A stretch of DNA of 64,000 nt from Azoarcus_F sp048158365. GTDB lineage: Bacteria; Pseudomonadota; Gammaproteobacteria; Burkholderiales; Rhodocyclaceae. Positions within the stretch are counted from its first letter, which is position 1. Each line of letters starts with the position of its first letter. The position numbers and the translations under genes are program-made. Location of the stretch: assembly GCA_048158365.1 (NCBI GenBank), contig JBLLNL010000014.1, one strand, 5' to 3'. Positions 36,301-44,549 of this stretch are shown here, one piece after another. The notes under the pieces are model-generated. The model saw only the letters and a program-made list of their open reading frames with translations, ran no database searches and was not told the origin of the DNA.

Positions 36301-39295
36301 ACACACGACAATCATGGCACTGATCGACCACACCAACGGTTCATCCCCGCGCGAGCGGGGAACACGTCGGTGAGACGGTCCAGTGCGCGGCGTCTAGCGG
36401 TTCATCCCCGCGCGAGCGGGGAACACGGGGTAATGCACTGCGCAGACACACGCTGTGCCGGTTCATCCCCGCGCGAGCGGGGAACACCGTGGTTCCCACG
36501 TTCAGCGCGAAATTCACCGACGGTTCATCCCCGCGCGAGCGGGGAACACATGTCGTTGAGCGACTTGGCGAACACGCCAGACGGTTCATCCCCGCGCGAG
36601 CGGGGAACACGGCTTCCGCATCGGCTTCGGCTTCCGCTTCGGCGGTTCATCCCCGCGCGAGCGGGGAACACGCCTGCTTCGCGGCAGCCTCGTGGGCGGC
36701 TAGCGGTTCATCCCCGCGCGAGCGGGGAACACGGAAGCGGGCCGGTAGCGAACCCGCTCAACAACGGTTCATCCCCGCGCGAGCGGGGAACACGTCCTAG
36801 ATCGGCTGCATGCGCATGGCGGGTACGGTTCATCCCCGCGCGAGCGGGGAACACGAGATACCGGAAAACCCGCGCTATTCTATTTGCGGTTCATCCCCGC
36901 GCGAGCGGGGAACACGTTGCTGCGCTACACGAGGCCGGTCGCGTGAGCGGTTCATCCCCGCGCGAGCGGGGAACACCAAGTCGTTCGGATTTTCCTCGCA
37001 ATAGCCACCGGTTCATCCCCGCGCGAGCGGGGAACACGCCCGTAAATCACCTTTCCCATGTCATCACCCCGGTTCATCCCCGCGCGAGCGGGGAACACCC
37101 CGGATGGTTCCAGCCATTGCGGGGTTTTTTCGGTTCATCCCCGCGCGAGCGGGGAACACGTACTCGTTGACGTATGGACTCGGTAAGTTGGCGGTTCATC
37201 CCCGCGCGAGCGGGGAACACCACGTATTCAACCTGCTGCGCCACCTCGGTAACGGTTCATCCCCGCGCGAGCGGGGAACACATACCCCGTTTGACGGTAT
37301 GGACAGTTGCCGACGGTTCATCCCCGCGCGAGCGGGGAACACCAAAGCAGCCAGCCGCGCAAAAACTCGGAGGGCGGTTCATCCCCGCGCGAGCGGGGAA
37401 CACATCGTCGCTCTAGGTTGGGTCGCGTATTCGTTCGGTTCATCCCCGCGCGAGCGGGGAACACGTCAGAGCGTGATTTGTCGCACTGATCTTTGACGGT
37501 TCATCCCCGCGCGAGCGGGGAACACTGCGGCACATGGGGGCGGTGCTATCTCTGAGACGGTTCATCCCCGCGCGAGCGGGGAACACCGTGTAGGGGCCGG
37601 CGCCCTCTTTCCGCCGGTCGGTTCATCCCCGCGCGAGCGGGGAACACTGACTGTTACAGGTTTCATGTTTGTTCTCCATCGGTTCATCCCCGCGCGAGCG
37701 GGGAACACCAGAAACCGACGCGTACCGGATCGCGCGCAAACGGTTCATCCCCGCGCGAGCGGGGAACACGTGTTTGACAACGAATCTAGCCATCCTGAAG
37801 GCGGTTCATCCCCGCGCGAGCGGGGAACACCAGCCGCCCTTCTATAAATAACACGGCATCGGCGGTTCATCCCCGCGCGAGCGGGGAACACCAATGGGCT
37901 TGTATCTCGGGGGTGCGCCTGGGCGGTTCATCCCCGCGCGAGCGGGGAACACGTCCGGCGCCCATCCGTTCAGCGCGACGATCACGGTTCATCCCCGCGC
38001 GAGCGGGGAACACTTGACCATCGCCTTGGCGCCCTCCGGGATGTACGGTTCATCCCCGCGCGAGCGGGGAACACGTTGAGGCTGTACTCGTTGCCGCTGG
38101 TCGATACGGTTCATCCCCGCGCGAGCGGGGAACACCCCGGCATGTACCAGATCGACCCGTCCTCGTTCGGTTCATCCCCGCGCGAGCGGGGAACACGCAA
38201 AACAACCTCCACACCCCTGATCGTATAACGGTTCATCCCCGCGCGAGCGGGGAACACGTTTGGCTCGACGGGGGTGGCGTGATGTCTGGCGGTTCATCCC
38301 CGCGCGAGCGGGGAACACTTTCGCGCTCCAGGTCCATTGTCTGCCCCAGGCGGTTCATCCCCGCGCGAGCGGGGAACACCGCGGCGCGCACGATCTCGGC
38401 CTTGCGATTCTCGGTTCATCCCCGCGCGAGCGGGGAACACTCCAACTGCTGCCAGTTCGGAAACAGTTCTGGCGGTTCATCCCCGCGCGAGCGGGGAACA
38501 CGGTGATCATCGTGAAAGTACTAGTGCTGGGTGTGGTTCATCCCCGCGCGAGCGGGGAACACGTGATCACGGTCATCGACGACGGGGTGAGCGCCGGTTC
38601 ATCCCCGCGCGAGCGGGGAACACCCAGCGCCGCACTTTACTACGCGCAACTGGACCGGTTCATCCCCGCGCGAGCGGGGAACACGCCCACCCAAAGATAT
38701 TCAAAAAGGGATTAATCGGTTCATCCCCGCGCGAGCGGGGAACACGAGTCTGAAAGCGGAAAGCACATCAGGCACTCCGGTTCATCCCCGCGCGAGCGGG
38801 GAACACATGGAGCGCCTCGCAGGATACCTGCCGACCAGCGGTTCATCCCCGCGCGAGCGGGGAACACGCGGTAACGTCCATTTCATTCACTCCTAGTTTC
38901 GGTTCATCCCCGCGCGAGCGGGGAACACGGTGAAGAAGCGCCGGTAGTCCAAACCATGCCGCGGTTCATCCCCGCGCGAGCGGGGAACACGTCGCGCGCG
39001 GATGCGTCGAACTGCTGCCCGGCGGTTCATCCCCGCGCGAGCGGGGAACACATCACCGTCGTTTTGCGCGGTTCGAACTCGTACGGTTCATCCCCGCGCG
39101 AGCGGGGAACACATCGCCAGAAGGGGCGAAGCGCGTTTCGGGGTCGGTTCATCCCCGCGCGAGCGGGGAACACGGGAGAGGTCGAGAGCGCTCCTGCAAA
39201 ACAGACGGTTCATCCCCGCGCGAGCGGGGAACACACGGGCATTCAGCTCTGCGATGTTTCCGTCAGCGGTTCATCCCCGCGCGAGCGGGGAACAC
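33342..39295 (-). CRISPR. Type I-E CRISPR array, 98 repeats and 97 spacers
   Basis: The 29-base repeat (plus strand: CGGTTCATCCCC, GCGCGAGC, GGGGAACAC) recurs every 61 or 62 bases. Walking each repeat gives 98 copies; 89 spacers are 32 nt and eight are 33 nt, matching 5,925 bases from first to last repeat start. On the minus strand the repeat begins GTGTTCCCCGC and ends GATGAACCG, close to the E. coli I-E repeat, with the CCCCGC/GCGGGG stem. The leader is therefore at the right-hand end beside cas2, and the oldest spacers are near 33.3 kb. The first plus-strand base is T instead of C in the copies at 33342, 35113 and 38534; no other variation was noticed. Confidence 0.98.
33676..33829 (-). 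repeat. Three consecutive identical CRISPR spacers
   Basis: The spacers at 33676-33707, 33737-33768 and 33798-33829 are the same 32 bases (beginning CATGCAGAGGCCCC), separated by perfect repeats. They are the 90th to 92nd spacers counted from the leader. They could come from duplication of spacer-repeat units by slippage or recombination. Confidence 0.95.
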
Positions 39296-39386
39296 ACTTC
39301 TTTCATCTCCATGAAACTAAATGGATAAATGGTTACGTAAAATTCTACCGACGAATTGGCATGCCCAGGGCATTTCGTCCAAGTTG
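39296..39386 (-). promoter_or_regulatory. CRISPR leader
   Basis: 91 bases between the cas2 stop and the first (newest) repeat. It is clearly AT-richer than the surroundings, with a run such as AATTTTACG on the minus strand and a -10-like TAGAAT. A perfect dyad ATGCCC-A-GGGCAT lies at 39361-39373. In type I-E systems the leader carries the array promoter and an IHF site needed for spacer integration; a clear IHF consensus could not be picked out by eye. Confidence 0.7.
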
Positions 39387-39683
39387 TTAAGGAGCGCCTT
39401 CGTTGGGTTCAGGATGGAAGCTCACAAGCCTCACGCCATCCCAGTCCGCCGGCATTCGGCGGTTGGCGCCAAGGGTCAGGAACTCGAATCCCGCTTCATT
39501 GTTGGTCCGCCACATCATGACCGCATTCCCGCTCTCGATGCCTTCCTCGACCTGCTGCCAGATATGCTCGCGCACCTTGTTCGAGTAGTTGCCGACGTAA
39601 ACCCCGGCGCGTACCTCAAGCAACCAGACGGCCAGGCGGCCGCGCAGGCGCGGCGGGGCATTCTCAAGAACGATGACCAGCAT
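39387..39683 (-). CDS. cas2: CRISPR adaptation endoribonuclease-like protein Cas2e
   Basis: 98 residues of the type I-E Cas2 (CasB/ygbF) family: MLVIVLENAPPRLRGRLAVW, then EVRAGVYVGNYSNKVREHIW, and MMWRTNNEAGFEFLTLG. It forms the central dimer of the Cas1-Cas2 integrase that inserts new spacers at the leader end of the array 91 bases away. The ATG at 39683 lies inside cas1 (20-base overlap). Length and motifs are normal. Confidence 0.95.
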   Translation of the reverse strand: MLVIVLENAPPRLRGRLAVWLLEVRAGVYVGNYSNKVREHIWQQVEEGIESGNAVMMWRTNNEAGFEFLTLGANRRMPADWDGVRLVSFHPEPNEGAP

Positions 39684-40590
39684 CGCCGATGTTCTCGGGG
39701 TTGGGTATGGCCGGCCCGACGACGCCATCTGTGGAATCAGGCCGATTGATCTCTCCTGCCGAGAGCATGGTTTCGATATCCGGAATGATGCGCTCCAGCA
39801 GCTTGGTCTGGCGGAAGATGTCGCGGCAGGCCAGGCGTACCGAGCGTTCAGGGTTCTGGGGTTCGGATGCGGCCACCTTGAAGGCAGTGGGAACCACGGT
39901 TTCGAATTTGTAGATGTCCGCCACGTCGTAGACAAAGGACAGCGGCTTGCCGGTGTGGATGAAACCAACCGCCGGCGCATAGCCGGCGGCCAGCACGGCG
40001 GCTTCGGTAACTCCGTAGAGTGCAGCAGTGGCAGATGACAGGCAGCGGTTGGGTAGGTCGGATACGTCCCAGTCCTCGGGGTTGTAGTTGCGACCGGACC
40101 ATTTCACGCCGAACTTTTGTGCCAGCAACTGATAGGTCTTGCGCACGCGAACGCCCTCGATGCCGCGCAACTGATCGACGCTGCGGCGCGCAGGCGGTTC
40201 TTCGCCGAAGCGCATCGCGTACATCTTGCGCACCACCTTGAGCCGCAGGCTTTCATCCAGCGCCAGGCGTGCCTGGTAAAGCAACCGGTCGGCACGCGCG
40301 CCACCGGGCTGGCCGGAGGAGTACAGGCGCACCCCCGCCTCTCCCACCCAAACCAGCAAGGTACCCACCCGCGCAGCAAGTGCGGCGGCCATGTGGGACA
40401 CTCGCGTTCCCGGCTCCAGCATGATGCAGGCGACGCCGCCGACCGGGATGTGGGTGAGCACCGGCCGTACGCGGAAACCCTGTTGATCCACCACGACAAA
40501 CGCACCGTCGACGACATCAATCTCGCCCTTCTCGACGAAGACGATGGACATGCGTTCCTTGATCGGAATGGGTTTGAGGGGTGGTAGCAC
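39664..40590 (-). CDS. cas1: CRISPR spacer integrase Cas1e
   Basis: 308 residues. The N-terminus LKPIPIKERMSIVFVEKGEIDV matches E. coli Cas1 in outline. The metal-binding catalytic residues are present: Glu in LRGIEGVRV (near 146), His in GFIHTGKPLSF (near 212) and Asp in VYDVADIYKFE (near 222-225). It cuts and joins new spacers at the leader repeat together with Cas2. Its start codon is only 2 bases after the stop of the embedded PIN toxin gene, so its translation probably depends on ribosomes leaving the toxin gene. Confidence 0.97.
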   Translation of the reverse strand: MLPPLKPIPIKERMSIVFVEKGEIDVVDGAFVVVDQQGFRVRPVLTHIPVGGVACIMLEPGTRVSHMAAALAARVGTLLVWVGEAGVRLYSSGQPGGARADRLLYQARLALDESLRLKVVRKMYAMRFGEEPPARRSVDQLRGIEGVRVRKTYQLLAQKFGVKWSGRNYNPEDWDVSDLPNRCLSSATAALYGVTEAAVLAAGYAPAVGFIHTGKPLSFVYDVADIYKFETVVPTAFKVAASEPQNPERSVRLACRDIFRQTKLLERIIPDIETMLSAGEINRPDSTDGVVGPAIPNPENIGDAGHRS

Positions 40591-40592
40591 GA

Positions 40593-41075
40593 TCAGTCCT
40601 CGTTAGTCCTGCGCAGCGCGTCCCGGATCAACGCGTCCGACAATCGGTAGCCGAATTGATCGAGCGCCGCGAAGATCGGGCTCAATGGGCCGATTTGCCC
40701 TGCGATCCGGGCAGCAACCAGAACACCCACCGTACCGACGACGGGTATGCCAAGCCGCGACGCAACCCGCCGCGCCTTGCGTTCGTCGACCAGAACCGGC
40801 ACAGAACGGCTTTGCGCCAGCAACAGCGCGGCCGACTCACCGGCATCCAGCAGGTGATTGGTTGCGAACTGCTCGGTATCCGGTACGGCGACTCGCGTAA
40901 AGAGGCCCGCTTCGCTCGCCGCAAGAATGGCCCGCGCCCCGGGGCGATCGTCGTAGCGGGTGCATTCGAGGAACACGGCATCCGGTACGAACACCGTCCC
41001 GAAGTAGTCTGGCAAGAGCGGCAGCAAACTCAGCCTCGCCAGCGCGATGAGAGGACCGCTATCCGCTACGACCAT
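40593..41075 (-). CDS. DUF3368-type PIN-domain toxin inside the cas operon
   Basis: 160 residues of the DUF3368/PIN family. The N-terminus is VVADSGPLIALARLSLLPLL with the first catalytic Asp at residue 5, then Glu37 (VFLECTRY), Asp77/Glu80 (LLDAGESAALLLA) and Asp97 (VPVLVDERKARRVA). All four acidic positions of a PIN ribonuclease are present, so it looks active. Such proteins are the toxins of type II systems paired with UPF0175 antitoxins. It overlaps the upstream antitoxin by 17 bases and ends 2 bases before cas1. It is not a known component of type I-E systems. Confidence 0.9.
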   Translation of the reverse strand: MVVADSGPLIALARLSLLPLLPDYFGTVFVPDAVFLECTRYDDRPGARAILAASEAGLFTRVAVPDTEQFATNHLLDAGESAALLLAQSRSVPVLVDERKARRVASRLGIPVVGTVGVLVAARIAGQIGPLSPIFAALDQFGYRLSDALIRDALRRTNED

Positions 41076-41400
41076 GTCTGGCGATGACTTCCAGTTCCGC
41101 GTCCAGTTCTTCAGGTGCGGTTCGGACGACGGTTATGCCCGCCGTCCCCGCCCGCTCGATGAAGGCTTCTATCCCAACCCCCGATAACTTGGCTGCCTGA
41201 GCAAGCGACAACGTATCGTCGTCGAACAGCTTCAGCGCCAGGCTGACCCGCACGCCGCTCTCCAGCAGCGCATCGTCAAATGGCACCGCGACGAAGACCG
41301 GGTTGCCGTGCTTGGTGATGACAGAAAGCTGTCCTTGCTCCGCACCGCGAATGAGCTCGCCCGTGCGCTCGCGCAGGTCTCGTACGGTAAAGGTTTCCAT
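41059..41400 (-). CDS. Phd/UPF0175-like antitoxin inside the cas operon
   Basis: 113 residues. Residues 1-47 match the Phd/YefM DNA-binding fold (METFTVRDLRERTGELIRGA, HGNPVFVAVPFD). Residues 49-106 match UPF0175 (VSLALKLFDDDTLSLAQAAKL, GIEAFIERAG). The ATG at 41400 is preferred; an ATG 27 bases upstream is in frame. The C-terminal part should bind and block the PIN toxin, while the N-terminal part should bind DNA and could autoregulate. It begins 43 bases after the cas6e stop, the same gap that separates cse2 from cas7. Confidence 0.85.
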   Translation of the reverse strand: METFTVRDLRERTGELIRGAEQGQLSVITKHGNPVFVAVPFDDALLESGVRVSLALKLFDDDTLSLAQAAKLSGVGIEAFIERAGTAGITVVRTAPEELDAELEVIARHGRSG

Positions 41401-41443
41401 GGTGGTAGCCCTGGTGATTTGTGCCATCAAACGATAGCACAAA

Positions 41444-42157
41444 TCACGTTGCGGGACGAACCAGCAGCAAACCGCAACCGAATGCCTTGGCGCGTCCGAT
41501 GCCGCTCGAAAGTGTGCTCGCGAAACGTTCCGCATCGATCACGACTAATTCACCTGCCAGATCGACCGTACTGAAACGCAATTGGCCCCGCTTGCCGCCG
41601 TGCTGCTGGTAGGCCGCAACGGCGATCGTCGATTCATCGAGCGTGAACCCGTGCTGTTCGGCACGATTGGCGAGCCACTCGGCGCAAGTCGCCTGGACCA
41701 ATTCATACAGCGGTGGAGGTGGGTCGGGCTGTCCGTCGGCCGTTGAGCGATCGCTTCCCCATGCCTCCCATTTGGGCAGGTTGCGCGTTGCGAGCAGACG
41801 CTTCTTCGCGTCCATGACCACGTCGTGACGCTTCGAACCATTCTCACCCGAGCGCGAAACCACCGGATTGGCGCGCAGTTCGAAACTCAGTCGTGCGCCG
41901 GTCGGCACCTGCGGGCGATACTCACGGGACTGGATTTGCCAGGCATCCGATTCCGCTTTCGCCTCGCGCTGCGAAACCACATAGAAGCGTGGCAAGCCGT
42001 CTACATCCCGCCGACGGAACAGAAAATCTCGCTCCGTACCCGCCGGCGAAGGGAAAAAGCGCCACAGCCATTGGTGTTCGCTGTAAGCGCCGCCCAGCCA
42101 CTCGTGTGCGGCCCTGCGTTCAAAACCGGGGCGAGGGGTGATCAAGCTGAAGTACAC
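41444..42157 (-). CDS. cas6e: CRISPR pre-crRNA endonuclease Cas6e
   Basis: 237 residues from a GTG with AGGAGG upstream. YFSLITPRPGFERRAA opens the first RRM fold. Tyr25 and His28 (AYSEHQWLWRFFP) correspond to the catalytic Tyr/His pair of the family, and the C-terminal glycine-rich loop SSGIGRAKAFGCGLLLV is intact. It cleaves the repeat hairpin and stays bound to the crRNA 3' end in Cascade. Two bases separate it from cas5. Confidence 0.96.
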   Translation of the reverse strand: MYFSLITPRPGFERRAAHEWLGGAYSEHQWLWRFFPSPAGTERDFLFRRRDVDGLPRFYVVSQREAKAESDAWQIQSREYRPQVPTGARLSFELRANPVVSRSGENGSKRHDVVMDAKKRLLATRNLPKWEAWGSDRSTADGQPDPPPPLYELVQATCAEWLANRAEQHGFTLDESTIAVAAYQQHGGKRGQLRFSTVDLAGELVVIDAERFASTLSSGIGRAKAFGCGLLLVRPAT

Positions 42158-42159
42158 GT

Positions 42160-42918
42160 TCAGGCCTCCTTGCGGATCAGTGCCACATATTCGGTGCGGT
42201 CGCCGAACTGCCAACCTTTGCGACGAAGGGGGCGATCCTTGCGGGTGACGGTGAGGTCTGGGGTCAATCCGACGGCGATGCCTGACCCCCATGCGATGCG
42301 CTCGACCGGGGACGGGCGTTCCAGGGCGGGAACGCCGGACTTGCCGCAGTGTTTCCCGATCTCTTCAGTCAGCCGTTCCAGGTAGCCTGCAAACGCCTGG
42401 TCCGCCGTGTCGACATCCATGATCTGCGGATTCAGCGGCACGCCGGGCGGGCACGCCTTGCGCCCAAGGTAAAGCACGAAGCGGGGCTTGCGCAGTGCAT
42501 CGTCGAGGGCTTCCAGCGAATAGGGGCTGTTGTCGCCTGCCTGCACGGCAACCAGGAACCCAGCATCCTGCCGATAGTCGCGGGTGGACAGGATGGTGTT
42601 GAGGTCATGCCGGGGAATCGCCAGTTCGTCGCGCCGCGAAGCGTGCGGACGCTTCTTCAGGCCAGCCTGACTGGGTACCTGTACGGTGTGATAGTCGCGC
42701 AGCAACTTGCCGGTGGATTGCACGCCCACGGCGTAGCCGTAAAGATCCCTCAGGGCGGCGTGGGCGGATTCGTCCTCGCGGCGCAATCCAAGCGCCGCGC
42801 CCAGCAGCCCGACCAGGGCCGATACGCTGGGATAATCGTAGCTCGGTCGGTATTCACCGACCGCGGTGTCGCCCCATGACGAGAGCGGCGCATGAAGTTG
42901 AAAGACCAGTAGGGGCAT
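42160..42918 (-). CDS. cas5e: Cascade subunit Cas5e
   Basis: 252 residues: the N-terminal RRM MPLLVFQLHAPLSSWGDTAVGEYR (in outline), SYDYPSVSALVGLLGAALGL, DYHTVQVPSQ, and FVLYLGRKACPPGVPL. It caps the crRNA 5' handle and anchors Cse1. Typical I-E length; 4-base gap from cas7. Confidence 0.95.
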   Translation of the reverse strand: MPLLVFQLHAPLSSWGDTAVGEYRPSYDYPSVSALVGLLGAALGLRREDESAHAALRDLYGYAVGVQSTGKLLRDYHTVQVPSQAGLKKRPHASRRDELAIPRHDLNTILSTRDYRQDAGFLVAVQAGDNSPYSLEALDDALRKPRFVLYLGRKACPPGVPLNPQIMDVDTADQAFAGYLERLTEEIGKHCGKSGVPALERPSPVERIAWGSGIAVGLTPDLTVTRKDRPLRRKGWQFGDRTEYVALIRKEA

Positions 42919-42922
42919 GGCC

Positions 42923-43987
42923 TCACTCCTGGACGAAGCGGACCAACTCGTCCAGACTGCCTTCGCCAGTTTCCGCATTGATCGCGTAACGCGCATCGGC
43001 GCAGGCGCCGTATACCTTGTCGAAGCTGTCGCGTCGTCTCTCGATAGCCTTGACCGCCTTTTCCAGCATGTCCTCGCCTTCGAAGGGTTTAACCGGTTTG
43101 AGGAAGGCCTGGGCGAGCGAGCGCGGCTGCTGATCACCCTTTTCGGCCAGTACGTAGCTTGCATAGGCGCGGGATGCGTGGCTGTTCTGCATGCCGGTGG
43201 GACTGACCTTGGTGACCGCGTGGACGAAGGCCTCAATAGCCTTATCCGCCAATGCCTTGTCGCCGCCGAGATTTTCGGTAAGGAGCGCTCGGTCGATGCA
43301 GATGTAGAGGTAGAACAGTCCGGCACCGTAGCTGCGCTCGCCGATGTGAGCGGCGCCCTTGTCGGTGAGGCCGTCGTTGAGGTCGTCGACCGCGCTGAAG
43401 TAGTCGTCCTCGACTGCGCTCTTGTGCACGGTGATGGCGTGGGCGACCTGTACGGCCGCTTCCATGTTGAAGGCGGGACTATCAGCCAGCATGCGGCCGA
43501 ACATGGCGATGTCGGCAGCTTTGCGCGGAGTGCGCAGCAGGTTCAGCTCTTCCTCGGTTGGCGCGGCGTTGCGGGTTGCGCAAACTTGGGCGAGTTGTTC
43601 GATTGCCTCGACTTCCTCGGGACTGAAGTGCGCGAGTTGTTCGATCTGCAGGTCTTCGTTCTTCTCCGATTTCTTGTCGGCTTTCAGCTTGCCGAACTTG
43701 CCGACGATCTGGCGTGCCCATTCGTGCGCATTCTTGTCCGATACGCCGGCAGCAACCAGCAAACCATGCACGCGCTTGCCCATGCCCTTGGTCCGGGTGC
43801 CGATGTGACCTGCCAGCGCACTCTCGAAGATGTCTGAAGTCCTCCATGCGCGCTTCTGGCTTTGGGAGGAAATCCGCAGACGCAAGGCGTCGCCCATCAA
43901 GGCGGTCTTGGGGCGGCCGGTATCGTCGCGATTGAGGTTGGAAGGCGGGTAGCTGGTGAGGACGTGCAGTTGAACGAAGCGGGACAT
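42923..43987 (-). CDS. cas7e: Cascade backbone subunit Cas7e
   Basis: 354 residues of the CasC/Cse4 family: FVQLHVLTSYPPSNLNRDD at the start, LRISSQSQKRAWRTS near 40, ALALFGRM-like AADIAMFGRMLADSP near 158 and GMQNSHASRAYASYVL near 270. Six copies would coat the crRNA. There is a 43-base gap to the upstream cse2 gene. Confidence 0.96.
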   Translation of the reverse strand: MSRFVQLHVLTSYPPSNLNRDDTGRPKTALMGDALRLRISSQSQKRAWRTSDIFESALAGHIGTRTKGMGKRVHGLLVAAGVSDKNAHEWARQIVGKFGKLKADKKSEKNEDLQIEQLAHFSPEEVEAIEQLAQVCATRNAAPTEEELNLLRTPRKAADIAMFGRMLADSPAFNMEAAVQVAHAITVHKSAVEDDYFSAVDDLNDGLTDKGAAHIGERSYGAGLFYLYICIDRALLTENLGGDKALADKAIEAFVHAVTKVSPTGMQNSHASRAYASYVLAEKGDQQPRSLAQAFLKPVKPFEGEDMLEKAVKAIERRRDSFDKVYGACADARYAINAETGEGSLDELVRFVQE

Positions 43988-44030
43988 CTCGTTTTCTCCT
44001 TGAGCGGAAATCGTGGGCTAATGGCGGAAA

Positions 44031-44540
44031 TCAGTCGTTGCTGCGGGCGGGCCAATCGTAGGCGTAGGCCCAGTCTTTCTTGACCTTGTCGCCCCAATGG
44101 AGGACGTCGTTGGCGACGGCGATGACGTCGATGCGGTGGTCCATCAGCGGCAGCACTCGCCGCAGGCCGGCAAACAGGCTGTCGACATCCGGCGATTCGA
44201 GCAAGCGCGTGAAGCGCAACTCGCTGACCAGCGGTCTATCCTCGCCGGGCGCCTTGTGGCTCATCGCCTTGGCGGGTGAACCTGGCTGGTTGTGGGTGAC
44301 GTGGGCAAGTAAGCCGACAATGGCCGCTAGGCGGTCGTTGCGCGCGGCGATGCCGTTTGGGTTCCATCTCGCTGCCTGGAACCGGCGGAACAAGCGCTGG
44401 TAGGGCGCGCTCAGACTGACGGCAGTGAGGGTCGGCGCGCGGCGCAAAATGGCCCGGCTGGCACGGTCGTCTTCGAGCCTCTGCCACCATTCCAGCAGGA
44501 TCGTGCCGTATGCGTTTTCGCGTGAAAATCGGTCGGACAT
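44031..44540 (-). CDS. cse2: Cascade small subunit Cse2 (Cas11e)
   Basis: 169 residues, helical, with the CasB pattern: ILLEWWQRLEDDRASRAILRRAP in outline, FRRFQAARW and ELRFTRLLESPDVDSLFAGLRRVLPLM in outline. The C-terminus has VLHWGDKVKKDWAYAYDW. Two copies would stabilise the displaced strand of the R-loop. Confidence 0.94.
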   Translation of the reverse strand: MSDRFSRENAYGTILLEWWQRLEDDRASRAILRRAPTLTAVSLSAPYQRLFRRFQAARWNPNGIAARNDRLAAIVGLLAHVTHNQPGSPAKAMSHKAPGEDRPLVSELRFTRLLESPDVDSLFAGLRRVLPLMDHRIDVIAVANDVLHWGDKVKKDWAYAYDWPARSND

Positions 44541-44549
44541 GGGGTCTCC

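Noticed and set aside
33342..39295. Spacers targeting other sequence in this window
   Set aside because: No match between a spacer and the rest of the window was noticed by eye, but the comparison was not exhaustive, so no self-targeting claim is made.
33279..39390. Many long open frames across the array, with repeating FIPARAGNT, HPRASGEH and SSPRERGT peptides
   Set aside because: They are translations of CRISPR repeats. Frames stay open because the repeat has no stop in those phases and most spacers lack them too. Such entries are well-known database errors.
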